Assembly (NCBI GenBank): GCA_964596165.1
Contig: CAZQTW010000018.1
Location: 1 to 64,000 of the forward strand
Length of the DNA stretch: 64,000 nucleotides
Direction of reading: 5' to 3'
DNA from: CAYUQT01 sp964596165
Lineage (GTDB): Bacteria > Planctomycetota > Phycisphaerae > UBA1845 > JAFGLZ01
Shown here: in pieces, positions 1 through 8,375 of the stretch
How positions within the stretch are numbered: the first letter of the stretch is position 1
Layout: every line of letters starts with the position of its first letter
The notes under the pieces: model-generated
Told to the model about the DNA's origin: nothing
Databases searched by the model: none
The model's input: the letters and a program-made list of their open reading frames with translations, nothing else
Translations under genes and position numbers: made by a program

Positions 1-325
1 GGCCCGTCTGCCAATCAAATGGCCTGCCCGTGAAGAAGAACGGGTTGCCCACCGCTGACGACGTCAGCACCTGCCGCGTGGTCGGGTTGAGCGGCGCCCC
101 GAAATCACGGTAGTCGTACGACTCCACGATGTTGCCCGACGCGTCCGCGATCCGCACGACATTGTACTGGTCGTCCCGGATGTAGTAGAGGTCGGTGTTC
201 AATCGGCGCATCGTGATCACTTCATCGATGTAGTTGCCGTACGGGCGGAAAGAGGGGGGAAGGGGGACATTGTACTTTGTCGTAAAACTAGAATGTCCCC
301 TGTTCTGCCCCGAATCGGCTGGCAT
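1..325 (-). pseudogene. RHS repeat-associated core domain fragment, runs off the left edge
   Basis: The minus strand reads as the end of an RHS core domain: the stretch DLYYIRDDQYNVVRIAD, then ESYDYRDFGAP and NPFFFTGRPFDWQTG, just before the window edge. Intact RHS proteins are large secreted or surface proteins that wrap a toxin tip. Here only about 80 RHS residues remain, and the reading frame runs straight through a 38-bp hairpin repeat (263-300) into unrelated sequence. An ATG at 325 with a GAGGAGG ribosome site could still start translation, but the usual hundreds of upstream RHS residues are absent. I read it as a remnant truncated at the repeat. What lies beyond the left edge is unknown. 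Confidence 0.7.
263..300. repeat. Short hairpin repeat, copy 1 (REP/MITE-like)
   Basis: The left arm GGGGACATTGTA and right arm TAGAATGTCCCC flank a 14-bp centre, CTTTGTCGTAAAAC, that is identical in copy 2. One mismatch breaks the left arm. The repeat is read in frame by the RHS remnant (residues SSFTTKYNV). Such elements resemble REP sequences moved by IS200-like Y1 (RAYT) transposases, but no transposase is present in this window. Confidence 0.8.
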
Positions 326-421
326 CGTGCGACCTCCTCACTGGAATCGTCTCATCAAAGCTCGGCAGGACCAAGCCACCGCAAGACATCTTGGCTTCGG
401 GGAATTGCCCAGACCACATCC

Positions 422-1294
422 CTACGGCGAGGGCTTGGTGGTACCGGGCCCGCCTTGTGCCGCCTTGGATTTCAGACGCTCATGGTACTCTTGCATCACA
501 GGGACGATTTCGGCGAACCGTTGCCGCATGGCCTCGGCAAGCTTTGTGTCGCTCGCCCGCTTGCGCACCGCATCGAGCACGCGTTCGTCCGGCAGCATCG
601 CGAGGACCTCTTGCAGTTTGCGTGCGACCCAGGCATCCGCCTCTCGCTCCAGGAGGTACGCCAGGAGCTCGCCGAGGTCCGGCCACAGAAGGTCGTCGTC
701 CCGCAAGTGCGGATCGACATGGCCGAGGCTGAAGCCGAGGTCCAGCCAATAGAATACCCCTGAGGAGATTCCGATCCCCTCGATGGCACGTATGCGCTGC
801 GAGGGGTCCGTGCCCTCCGACAACTTCCACAGGAACTCCACGTCGGCGGGGAGTTCCGTGGTAGCGGTTGCTCCTATCGCGGCCTTGCGACCGGAGTGGT
901 AACGCGGATCCACAAGGTGTGGCTGGGCAATAAGAGCCCCGATCTCCCTGGGCCGCTGCCGCTTTGCGGCGCCCTCCCGGTCGCGCAGGAAGGTGATGAC
1001 TTTGCGATGAGTGCTACCCGGATCCCAGAATCGCTCTGGGTTTGCGCTGCGTGCGCGGAGAATTCGTTGAACCCACCGCTCTTGCCACGTTCGGTTGTAC
1101 CTGGGCGGCGGGCCCTCATACACGCCCTTGTGCTGGTTTATCTCATCGATCTTCTCGGCCGCCGCCTCGTACCCCTTCCCCGTCGCGGCGACGCAGGTCT
1201 CGAAGAGCATACGAAATTCTTGCTCAGCCATTCTCGACGTCTGCTCATTGAAGCCAAGAGCCACCCAGACCGGAAGAACGTGAACTCCAAGCAT
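422..1294 (-). CDS. Unknown protein, tandem paralogue A
   Basis: No family is recognised. The protein is about 290 residues and is clearly homologous to its upstream neighbour (1320-2204): both share LFETCVAATGKGYEAAAEKI, TWQERWVQRIL and LPDERVLDAVRKRASDTKLA. The centre of the two proteins differs strongly. The frame is open further upstream to 1351, which would overlap the neighbour. I chose the ATG at 1294 because it falls 25 bp after the neighbour's stop, has GAGG about 10 bases before it, and begins with a hydrophobic stretch (MLGVHVLPVWVALGF) that matches the neighbour's signal-like start. The two are probably co-transcribed. An immunity-like role beside the RHS and deiminase remnants is only a guess. 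Confidence 0.6.
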   Translation of the reverse strand: MLGVHVLPVWVALGFNEQTSRMAEQEFRMLFETCVAATGKGYEAAAEKIDEINQHKGVYEGPPPRYNRTWQERWVQRILRARSANPERFWDPGSTHRKVITFLRDREGAAKRQRPREIGALIAQPHLVDPRYHSGRKAAIGATATTELPADVEFLWKLSEGTDPSQRIRAIEGIGISSGVFYWLDLGFSLGHVDPHLRDDDLLWPDLGELLAYLLEREADAWVARKLQEVLAMLPDERVLDAVRKRASDTKLAEAMRQRFAEIVPVMQEYHERLKSKAAQGGPGTTKPSP

Positions 1295-1319
1295 AAGGTC
1301 CGTCCTCAGTACGCCTGAC

Positions 1320-2204
1320 TCATGGCGAGGGCTTAGTGGTGCCGGCATCACGCGTGGTAAGGGCTTCGTTCGATCTCAGGCGCCGGTGGTACTCCTGCAT
1401 TACGGAAACAACCTCACTGAGCCGCTGCCGCGTGGCCTCTGCGAGCTTTGTATCGCTCGCCCGCTTGCGCACCGCATCGAGCACGCGTTCGTCCGGCAGC
1501 GTCGCGAGGGCCTCCTGCAGCTCGCGCACCACCCACGCGTCGGACTCCCGTTCGAGAGCGTACATCAGAAGCTCTCCAAGGTCCGGCAGCAGGAAAGGGT
1601 CACGGTCAACGTATGGATGCCTCTTAGTGAGCCCGTAACCCAGGTCTTCCCAATAGTGCACGCCAGATGACCCCAGAATGCATTCCGCCGCTCTAATGCG
1701 CTGCCAGGCCTCGGTACCCGCCGACAATTTCCAAAGGAATTCCACATCGCCGGGGAGGGCAATGCTAACGCTGTCCCACAGCAGTCCCCGTGAGCTTTCG
1801 CGGCTCACGGGAACGCTGTGCGGCGATATGGCAAGGGGCGGGGGGAGCGTATGAAGTCTCTCTCGGAGGGTGCCCTCGGAGGGGCGAATTCGCAACGGTC
1901 GCTGGCACGCCCGGTATGCCATCCCTGGTTCCCAGACTCGTTGCGGGTTGGCGCTCCTCGCCAAGAGGATCCGCTGAACCCACCGCTCTTGCCACGTTTG
2001 GTTGTACTTAGGCGGTGGACCCTCGTACACGCGCCTGTGTTGGTTCACCTCATCGATCTTTTCGGCCGCCGCCTCGTACCCCTTCCCCGTCGCGGCGACG
2101 CAGGTCTCGAAGAGGCTCCGCAATTCTTGCTCCGTAATCTTCGGGACCTCTGCTCCAACGCTGCACAGGAAACCGACTACTGACCAAGCAAGGCTCGTCA
2201 GCAT
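1320..2204 (-). CDS. Unknown protein, tandem paralogue B, probably exported
   Basis: 294 residues of unknown function. The N-terminus MLTSLAWSVVGFLCSVGA looks like a signal peptide, so the protein is probably exported. The rest is mostly helical and charged. Its first third and last third match paralogue A closely, while roughly residues 95-150 have diverged. The start is well supported: GGAAGGAG lies 9 bases upstream, inside the last codons of the deiminase remnant, which ends 6 bp before this gene. The order deiminase remnant, B, A on one strand suggests they once formed, or still form, one transcript. Confidence 0.65.
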   Translation of the reverse strand: MLTSLAWSVVGFLCSVGAEVPKITEQELRSLFETCVAATGKGYEAAAEKIDEVNQHRRVYEGPPPKYNQTWQERWVQRILLARSANPQRVWEPGMAYRACQRPLRIRPSEGTLRERLHTLPPPLAISPHSVPVSRESSRGLLWDSVSIALPGDVEFLWKLSAGTEAWQRIRAAECILGSSGVHYWEDLGYGLTKRHPYVDRDPFLLPDLGELLMYALERESDAWVVRELQEALATLPDERVLDAVRKRASDTKLAEATRQRLSEVVSVMQEYHRRLRSNEALTTRDAGTTKPSP

Positions 2205-2210
2205 GATCTC

Positions 2211-2936
2211 TCACTCCTTCCTACGATGGCAGGACCAGCTCCGCCGGAGGCGAACCAGGCCGAGCAAGGGCAATCCCGGAAAGAACATCATCCTTGACCC
2301 GCTTCCGCAACTCGTTCGGGCGTCCCACCATGATACGTTCGTCGGCGGCGCCCGCAGGACGTTCGTGCCGCAATGGACTTCCCCGAAGCTTACATGATAG
2401 GCATCCCAGTCGTCGATGAAGTGGAGCGTCAAGCCTGAACCGGACAAGGCGTTTTGCACGTACTGTCTGAAGACATCAACATTGGCGTCCTTGGGACCGA
2501 ACGGGTCGGCGATCAGCAAGCGCGTGCCCAAAACAGTCAAGTTAACCATATCGGGCACGTATGCCAACGCCTGGGTCCGCCAGTTGCTTGAGTCCGGTGG
2601 AAGGGGGTAGTTGGGGTCCGCGGGAAAGAACATGGCCGGTATTCGGACGAACGCTGTGTTGGGGTCGACGCCGAACTCGACCCCGAGGTCGGTCCGGATC
2701 GAGTCCAAGATGAGCTGAACGTAGCCGTTGTAGGTCATGAGATTGGTGTCGCCCAGGACCTCATTCACGGTTCGGCGAGCAGGAGACGCTCCCGGCTAGT
2801 TGGGGTCGCGCAGGGGGTGCAACAGAGGCCATGTCTTCCCCTCGAACAGGTACAGCCCGCCCTTTCCCGCATTCTGGAGATCGGCGAGGATCCCTCGGGC
2901 GACACCGGGATCGGCGATGGTGGGGAAAGGGGACAT
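2211..2936 (-). pseudogene. Protein-arginine deiminase (PAD) C-terminal remnant
   Basis: The minus strand encodes the C-terminal part of a PAD-family enzyme, which hydrolyses peptidyl-arginine to citrulline. Visible landmarks are the stretch LYLFEG, VPDMVNLTVLG, DPFGP, DDWDAYH and GEVHCGTN, whose Cys is the family nucleophile. The Asp and His-x-Asp catalytic residues that lie further upstream in intact PADs are missing, because the frame begins inside the hairpin repeat at about 2936. A TAG at 2796-2798 also interrupts the frame; downstream, a GTG at 2768 reopens a 185-residue reading frame. Without two of the catalytic segments it cannot be an active deiminase. The similarity is recognised by eye but the motifs are distinctive. 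Confidence 0.8.
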
Positions 2937-2985
2937 TCTACTTTGTCGTAAAACTAGAATGTCCCCTTTTCTCTAGAATGTCCCC
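2929..2985. repeat. Short hairpin repeat, copy 2, with an extra right arm
   Basis: Perfect 12-bp arms GGGGACATTCTA and TAGAATGTCCCC (2929-2940 and 2955-2966) surround the same 14-bp centre as copy 1. A second right arm, TAGAATGTCCCC, follows at 2974-2985 after TTTTCTC. The deiminase remnant begins on one side and the sensor gene ends on the other; the TAG stop of the sensor is read from the arm itself. Confidence 0.85.
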
Positions 2986-3374
2986 TTTTCTCTCCTGCCG
3001 TCCCGCTCGGTCACCAGTGCACAGGTCCGTTCACAAGGCGTTTCTCCCGCAAGGGCCGCGACGATTGCGACGGCCGCACCACAGGTCGAACAGTACTTGC
3101 TCGTGCCGCATCCTCCCACCATTTCATGGGCGTGCGTGCACTCGACAATCTCTCCGGGGCGCAGGCCCAACACGTCGCCGGGGTTCCGGATTCCGAGCAG
3201 TTGAAGAAAGGCATCGTTCAGGGCGAGGGTCTGCCGGTGCTCGTTCAAGACGGCCAGCAAGCCGCCGGCCGTTTTCAGCAGCGCGTCGATTACGGGATTC
3301 CTGCACACGAGTTCGACGTCGCGTCTGAGCTGATCCGGACTCGCCCGTTCACTGGGGGCGAAGTAGGTCTGCAT
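2973..3374 (-). pseudogene. PAS-domain sensor, C-terminus lost at the repeat
   Basis: The protein starts MQTYFAPSERASPDQLRRD and has one PAS-like sensory domain (about residues 30-80: LLKTAGGLLAVLNEHRQTLA, then NDAFLQLLGI), followed by a Cys-rich stretch GGCGTSKYCSTCGAA. This layout is typical of the N-terminus of PAS sensor kinases, where the kinase core follows. Here the frame ends within 10 residues of the expected continuation, at a TAG supplied by the hairpin repeat, leaving 133 residues and no kinase domain. I chose the ATG at 3374 because GAGGGAG precedes it; the frame is open further upstream to 3572 but with no family-like sequence. It may still make a free PAS protein. Confidence 0.65.
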
Positions 3375-3574
3375 GCGGGTCTCCCTCGTATGACCGATGG
3401 TGTACCCGAAGGAATCGGGCAGTTCATGTTCAGTATACCGTTTGACAGACCGAATGTGCGGAGAAAGAGGACGACGTCTTTCGGACCGATCGGCTCGCGT
3501 CCGAACGCGGCGAAGGATGCGGTTGGACCGGGGGGCGAAATCGAGACTGAAACCCCTTCCTCGAGGCGGCATGG

Positions 3575-3580
3575 TAGAAT
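3575..3580 (+). promoter_or_regulatory. Candidate -10 box (TAGAAT) for a nearly leaderless start
   Basis: TAGAAT ends nine bases before the ATG at 3590, so transcription would begin at or next to the start codon. No ribosome site lies between. No clear -35 box is seen. Confidence 0.35.
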
Positions 3581-3589
3581 GCCGGCCCT

Positions 3590-4075
3590 ATGCCCGAATC
3601 ACTGAAGTCGAGAATCAACCGGTGGTACTTCAACTTCTTTCCGGCCTATCGCGGCACCGGAGCGAGGCTCCTTTACATCGCCGATGATTGGCAAGAGGTC
3701 CGCATCAAATTGCCGCTGAACTGGAGGACGAAGAACTACGTCGGCACGATCTTTGGCGGGAGCATGTACGCCGCCCTCGACCCGATCTACATGGTCATGC
3801 TGATCAAGGTACTGGGTCGCGACTACATCATATGGGACAAGCAGGCGACCATTCGTTTCAAGCGTCCCGGTCGGTCCACGCTCTTCGCACATTTCGTCCT
3901 GAGCGATGAGGAAGTCGCGGGCATCAAGTCGGAACTGGCCACCCGGCCTTCGATCGACCGCATCTACGCAATCGACTTGACGGATCAGAAGGGCGCCGTC
4001 CACGCCACGGTTGAGAAGACGCTCTATATCCGCAGGGCACGAAACAGACGGAACGCTCAAGCCGGGTCTGGTTGA
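3590..4075 (+). CDS. DUF4442 / hotdog-fold thioesterase-like protein
   Basis: 161 residues. The central part (NYVGTIFGGSMYAALDPIYM) fits the hotdog fold of PaaI/YiiD-like proteins, where a helix carrying G-G-S/A packs under the sheet, and the length is normal for DUF4442. Such proteins usually act on acyl-CoA or acyl-ACP thioesters, but the substrate cannot be told here and DUF4442 members are mostly uncharacterised. It is probably cytoplasmic, since no signal peptide or membrane helix is visible. The start lacks a ribosome site and sits just after a TAGAAT box, so translation may be leaderless. The D-TA family gene follows 33 bp downstream and may share the transcript. Confidence 0.7.
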   Translation: MPESLKSRINRWYFNFFPAYRGTGARLLYIADDWQEVRIKLPLNWRTKNYVGTIFGGSMYAALDPIYMVMLIKVLGRDYIIWDKQATIRFKRPGRSTLFAHFVLSDEEVAGIKSELATRPSIDRIYAIDLTDQKGAVHATVEKTLYIRRARNRRNAQAGSG

Positions 4076-4108
4076 CGTCGGTGCGGCGGGGTGTCAGGAT
4101 GACGGATC

Positions 4109-5221
4109 ATGGATCTGGGACAGTATAGGCTGGTTGAACCCGACGCGATTGAGACGCCTTGCTTGCTGGCTTTTCCGGCCGTCATCCACCGCAACATCGA
4201 TCGGATGGCCGGGCTGGTGGGCGATCTGAGCCGCCTTCGCCCCCACATCAAGACGCACAAGTGCAAGGAAGTCATCCAATTGCTCATGGCGCGAGGCATT
4301 CGGAAGTTCAAGTGTGCGTCGGTCCAAGAAGCTCGGTTGCTGATCGACAGCGGGGCGACCGCCATCATGCTGGCCTATCCGCTCGTGGGCCCGGCCGTCC
4401 GGCGCCTTGCCGCGTTGTTGTCGGAGCATCGCGAGATCGACGTCACCGTCACGGTGGACTCCGCGGAATCGGTTCTCGCGCTCAACGAAGCCTTCAAGGT
4501 GCACCGCCTTACCGTCTCCGTCCTGATTGATCTGGACGTGGGAATGCACCGGACGGGTACATCGCTGCAGGCGGCGGAGGAACTGGCCCGGCAGGTAATC
4601 GCCTCGTCGCACCTTCGCCTGCGGGGCATTCACGCCTATGACGGGCAGATCCGCGACCCGGACTTGGCCGTCCGCCGGCAAGCGGTGGAGGCCGCGATGT
4701 CCGAACCGCTGCGACTCAAGCAGGAGTGGACGAGCCGGGGACTCGGCGAGGGCCCGCTGGTTCTGAGCACATCGGGCACACTCAGCTTCATCATCGCCAA
4801 GGACATCCGGGGCATTGACGAGCTGACGCCCGGCACGTGGGTGTTCTGGGATGTCGCCTATGATGAGATCGACGGCCACCGGTTCAACTTCGCCGCACTG
4901 GTCGCTTCGCGAGTCGTCAGCAAACCGGCACCCGATGTCGTCACACTCGACGCGGGTTCGAAGGGGATCAGTCGCGACGTTCCCGGTCCGCCGTTGGTGC
5001 TGAATCGTCCGGGGCTGGTGCCCGAAAAGGCAAACGAAGAGCATCAGGTGTGTCGATGGCGGGGCGACGGACCTGCTCCGTCAGTCGGCGAGGTGATTCT
5101 TCTGGCGCCGCGCCACGTCTGCACCACCATCTATCTGTACAGTCACCTTCACGTAGTGGAGGGCGGTCGGGTCGTGGATCGCTGGTCGATCACGTGCCGA
5201 CACGGCGACGAATGGGTATAG
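4109..5221 (+). CDS. D-threonine aldolase / D-serine dehydratase family PLP enzyme
   Basis: 370 residues with the alanine-racemase-like TIM barrel of the D-TA family. HIKTHK near residue 48 carries the PLP-binding lysine. The C-terminal domain has the metal site as H-x-C (RHVCTTIYLY near residue 340). From what is known of the family, H-x-D is typical of D-threonine aldolases and H-x-C of zinc D-serine dehydratases, so a dehydratase or related D-amino-acid lyase is slightly favoured over an aldolase. It is a cytoplasmic enzyme. The ATG at 4109 starts MDLGQYRLVEPD, a usual family N-terminus. The gene lies 33 bp after the hotdog protein. Confidence 0.85.
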   Translation: MDLGQYRLVEPDAIETPCLLAFPAVIHRNIDRMAGLVGDLSRLRPHIKTHKCKEVIQLLMARGIRKFKCASVQEARLLIDSGATAIMLAYPLVGPAVRRLAALLSEHREIDVTVTVDSAESVLALNEAFKVHRLTVSVLIDLDVGMHRTGTSLQAAEELARQVIASSHLRLRGIHAYDGQIRDPDLAVRRQAVEAAMSEPLRLKQEWTSRGLGEGPLVLSTSGTLSFIIAKDIRGIDELTPGTWVFWDVAYDEIDGHRFNFAALVASRVVSKPAPDVVTLDAGSKGISRDVPGPPLVLNRPGLVPEKANEEHQVCRWRGDGPAPSVGEVILLAPRHVCTTIYLYSHLHVVEGGRVVDRWSITCRHGDEWV

Positions 5222-5313
5222 TCAAGGGGAGCACTGGGGACGTCGGTCCTGCGGGGGACGAACGTGAGACGAACACGCCCCATTGGAATGATGGTCAGGC
5301 CGGAGGCTACTGC

Positions 5314-6696
5314 ATGAAAGGTATGTGGGCTCGCATTTTTCTGATCGGTCTGGGCGCGACGAGCCTGGCGGCGTGTCGCCTCGCCGGGGCGGAGAACGGG
5401 CCGGCGGGGAAGATCCGTGCGCTCGTCGTCACCGGCGGGCACGGATACGACGCGCCTCAGTTTGAAGCCGTCTTCAAAGGCATCAAGGATGTCGACAGCC
5501 GTTTTGCGGTTCAGCCGAAGGCGCTTGACGAATTCTCCGCGGCCCGGCGGGACGCGTTTGACGTCCTCGTGCTCTACGATTTGTGGCAGGACATCAGCGA
5601 CCAACAGAAGAGCGACCTCGTCGACATGCTCAAGCGGGGTAAAGGGCTGGTCGTGCTGCATCATGCCATCGCGAATTACCAAAAATGGGACGAATATCCC
5701 CGCATCATCGGCGCAAGGTATTACATCGAGCCGCGCAAGCAGCCCGCCGACTCGAAGATCCCGCCCGTTTCGATTTACCGGCATGACGTTCGCTTTCAGG
5801 TAAAAGTTGTTGACAAGGAACATCCGATCACCAAGGAAATCGGCGACTTTGAGGTTTTCGACGAACTGTACAAGTACTACGACGTGTCGCCGGATGTTCG
5901 TGTGTTGCTGGGCACCGATCATCCCGAGAGCGGGCCGCAACTGGCCTGGACCAAGACCTACGGCGCGAGCCGGGTTGTCTACCTCTTGCTGGGACACGAT
6001 CCGTACGCGTTTCGACACCCGAACTACCGCGAGTTGGTGGCCCGGTCGATCCGGTGGGTCGCCGCGCGTCCGGACGACCGGGTGGCGACGCCGGGCTTCG
6101 TCCCCTCGGCGACCGCAATCGAGCCGGCCGAGGGTCCGGAATGGATCCGACTCTTCAACGGCAAGGACTTCGACGGGTGGGAGTTCATGGGGAACAAGGA
6201 GGCCTGGCAGATCCTGCCCGGCGGCATTATCCGCAGCGAAGGCGGCAAGGACGGCCGATGGCTCCGCTACGCCAAGGAGGAGTTCGGCGACTTCGTGATT
6301 CGGGCCCAGTGGCGGATCAGCAAGGACGGCAACAGCGGCTTGTTTCTCCGGGCCAACAAGGACGGCAATCCGTGGGAGACCGGCTATGAGGTGCAGGTCC
6401 TCAACATGCCTTCCCGGGATGATATGCACTGCACGGGCAGCCTCTACGGCTGCGTGCCTGTTGCTTTCAGGCCGGACGATTCGCCCGAGAAGTGGCACGA
6501 GTTCGAGGTACAATTCAGAGGCCAGCATGTCGTGGTGATTATGGACCAGATCAAGATCATCGACGCAAAGGCCGCCGATTATCCGGTGCTCAAGAGCCGT
6601 CAGCTTCGTGGCTTCATCGGCCTTCAGGATTCGCACACCGATGCCGGCAAATGGGTCGAGTGGCGGAATATCCGTGTGAAGAAACTTGGACGATAG
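5314..6696 (+). CDS. ThuA-like and DUF1080 (3-keto-disaccharide hydrolase) lipoprotein
   Basis: 460 residues. A lipoprotein signal (IGLGATSLAAC, Cys at about 21) is followed by a ThuA domain (about 30-265; ALVVTGGHGYDAPQFE, GLVVLHHAI) and a DUF1080 domain (about 280-460; WIRLFNGKDFDGWEF, NSGLFLRAN). DUF1080 proteins are lectin-like and include 3-keto-glycoside hydrolases; ThuA is linked to trehalose and other sugar use. The protein therefore probably acts on sugars at the cell surface or in the periplasm. The frame is open upstream into the previous gene, but the ATG at 5314 has GGAGG seven bases before it and begins the signal peptide. Similar ThuA domains occur in the fusion gene at 54650-56311. 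Confidence 0.9.
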   Translation: MKGMWARIFLIGLGATSLAACRLAGAENGPAGKIRALVVTGGHGYDAPQFEAVFKGIKDVDSRFAVQPKALDEFSAARRDAFDVLVLYDLWQDISDQQKSDLVDMLKRGKGLVVLHHAIANYQKWDEYPRIIGARYYIEPRKQPADSKIPPVSIYRHDVRFQVKVVDKEHPITKEIGDFEVFDELYKYYDVSPDVRVLLGTDHPESGPQLAWTKTYGASRVVYLLLGHDPYAFRHPNYRELVARSIRWVAARPDDRVATPGFVPSATAIEPAEGPEWIRLFNGKDFDGWEFMGNKEAWQILPGGIIRSEGGKDGRWLRYAKEEFGDFVIRAQWRISKDGNSGLFLRANKDGNPWETGYEVQVLNMPSRDDMHCTGSLYGCVPVAFRPDDSPEKWHEFEVQFRGQHVVVIMDQIKIIDAKAADYPVLKSRQLRGFIGLQDSHTDAGKWVEWRNIRVKKLGR

Positions 6697-6821
6697 GGGT
6701 GAGGTAGTCCGGGCCGCATCCTTGCGGTACAGGCCCTTCACCGGTGATCCGCGAGCGGGGCTTGTAACGGAGAAGCCATCCGGTGCACCAAGGACAGGCA
6801 AGTAAGATCAGGTAAACCAAT

Positions 6822-8339
6822 ATGGCATTCAGATCACGTGTTCGTCTGCTGACGCTATTCCTTGGTTTGATGATTCTCCGGCCTGCGACGACGGCGGAGA
6901 TCAACTGGAAAGACCCGCCGCAAGGCGTCTTTGAAGACCGCTGGTATGTCATTCTGGTCAATGGCCAGAGGGCGGGCTACAGCCGGGTGGCGACCAAGCG
7001 CAACGATCAGACCATCGAATCCCTGAACTTCATCGAACTGGGGATTGCCCGAGGGGCGGCCGAGATCAAGCTCGTGATGAAGAGCGTACAGAAGGAAACG
7101 CTAAGGGGTGAACCCCTTGGGTTCGATGTCGAACAGCAGATGTCGCTGGCGACGGTGAAGAAGAAAGGGGTTGTCCGCGACGGGCGCGTCTACATCACGA
7201 GTACGGAGCAGGGACGCAGCACCGAGAACAACTATGAGTGGGATCCGAAGTCGAAGATGGCCTGGGGCATTGCCCTGGCGACTCGGACGGAACCGATTGC
7301 CGTGGGCAAGGTTTTCGATCTGTGGACCTATGATGCCCTGGTTCGGCCGTCGGGGCCCGTCCGAACGCAACTGAAGATCGTGGGGAAGGAAACGATCGAC
7401 ATGCTCGGGCGGCAGGTGGAAGCGTTCAAGGCGGAGGCCACGACTTATCTGATGGCTCCGATCACGACCATATCGTACGTGGATGAGAGCGGCGCCGATT
7501 TGCGCATGACGATGGACATGGGCTTCATCAAGGCGGATCTGATTGCGTGCAGCAAGGAGTACGCGCTCCAGAAGGCCGCTTCGCCCGAGCTGTTCATTCA
7601 GACGGTGATCGAAATGGGCAAGCCCCTGAATCCCGAAAGGTTGAAGCGGATTCGCTACCGGTTGAATGTGTCCGACACGTTCTCCGAGGAGATGTTCCCC
7701 ACCACCGGGATGCAGCGTGTGATCCGGCGAGAGGATCAGATGGTGGAGCTTGAGGTGTGCCGCATCGACTGGAACAAGCTCAAGCAGGCGACGTCACAAC
7801 CCGTCCCGGCCGACATCAAACCTTACTTGGAGGCCAGCGCGTTCCTGGATGCGAAGAATCCGAAGATCATCGAGCAGGCCCGCAAGGCGGTTGGGGCGGA
7901 GAAAGACCCCGTTCGAATGGCGGACTTGCTGCGGCGACATGTTTCCTCTTTCATCGATAAGAAGGACCTGACGGTGGGTTTGGCGACCGCCAGCGAGGTC
8001 GTTCAGACGCGGCAGGGCGATTGCACGGAGCACGCCGTGCTCTTGGCGGCAATGGCGCGGGCGGTCGGCATACCCGCGCGATGCGTCGGGGGCATCGTGT
8101 ATGTGTCCGCCATGACCGGCAAGAAGTATGTCTTCGGGTTTCACATGTGGACACAGGTATGGCTGGCCGGGCAGTGGGTGGATATCGACGGCGCCCTTCT
8201 GCAAACCGATTGCGATCCCTCACACATTGTGATGACAATCATGCCCCTCAACGAGGACGGCATGGCCGACATTGCCGTGGGGATCCTGCCGTTTATCGGA
8301 AAAACGCGTATCGAAGTACTTGAGACGGAGAAGAACTGA
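6822..8339 (+). CDS. Exported transglutaminase-like domain protein
   Basis: 505 residues with a signal peptide (LTLFLGLMILRPATTA). The C-terminal third carries a transglutaminase-like fold: the nucleophile in RQGDCTEHAVLLAAMARAVG near residue 400, then the His in GFHMWTQVWL and the Asp in WVDIDGAL, giving the Cys-His-Asp triad. Roughly residues 30-380 form an uncharacterised N-terminal region common to planctomycete members. Such proteins usually act as proteases or amidases in the periplasm; no substrate can be inferred. The gene lies 125 bp after the ThuA-DUF1080 gene, with ispG immediately downstream. Confidence 0.85.
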   Translation: MAFRSRVRLLTLFLGLMILRPATTAEINWKDPPQGVFEDRWYVILVNGQRAGYSRVATKRNDQTIESLNFIELGIARGAAEIKLVMKSVQKETLRGEPLGFDVEQQMSLATVKKKGVVRDGRVYITSTEQGRSTENNYEWDPKSKMAWGIALATRTEPIAVGKVFDLWTYDALVRPSGPVRTQLKIVGKETIDMLGRQVEAFKAEATTYLMAPITTISYVDESGADLRMTMDMGFIKADLIACSKEYALQKAASPELFIQTVIEMGKPLNPERLKRIRYRLNVSDTFSEEMFPTTGMQRVIRREDQMVELEVCRIDWNKLKQATSQPVPADIKPYLEASAFLDAKNPKIIEQARKAVGAEKDPVRMADLLRRHVSSFIDKKDLTVGLATASEVVQTRQGDCTEHAVLLAAMARAVGIPARCVGGIVYVSAMTGKKYVFGFHMWTQVWLAGQWVDIDGALLQTDCDPSHIVMTIMPLNEDGMADIAVGILPFIGKTRIEVLETEKN

Positions 8340-8375
8340 GGTTGTCATCCGTCTGAGACCGGATTGAGGCCTGCC

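Noticed and set aside
5149..6801. 550-residue minus-strand reading frame
   Set aside because: It mirrors the ThuA-DUF1080 gene, which has clear domains, a signal peptide and a ribosome site. The antisense protein shows no family features. GC-rich third codon positions create such shadows.
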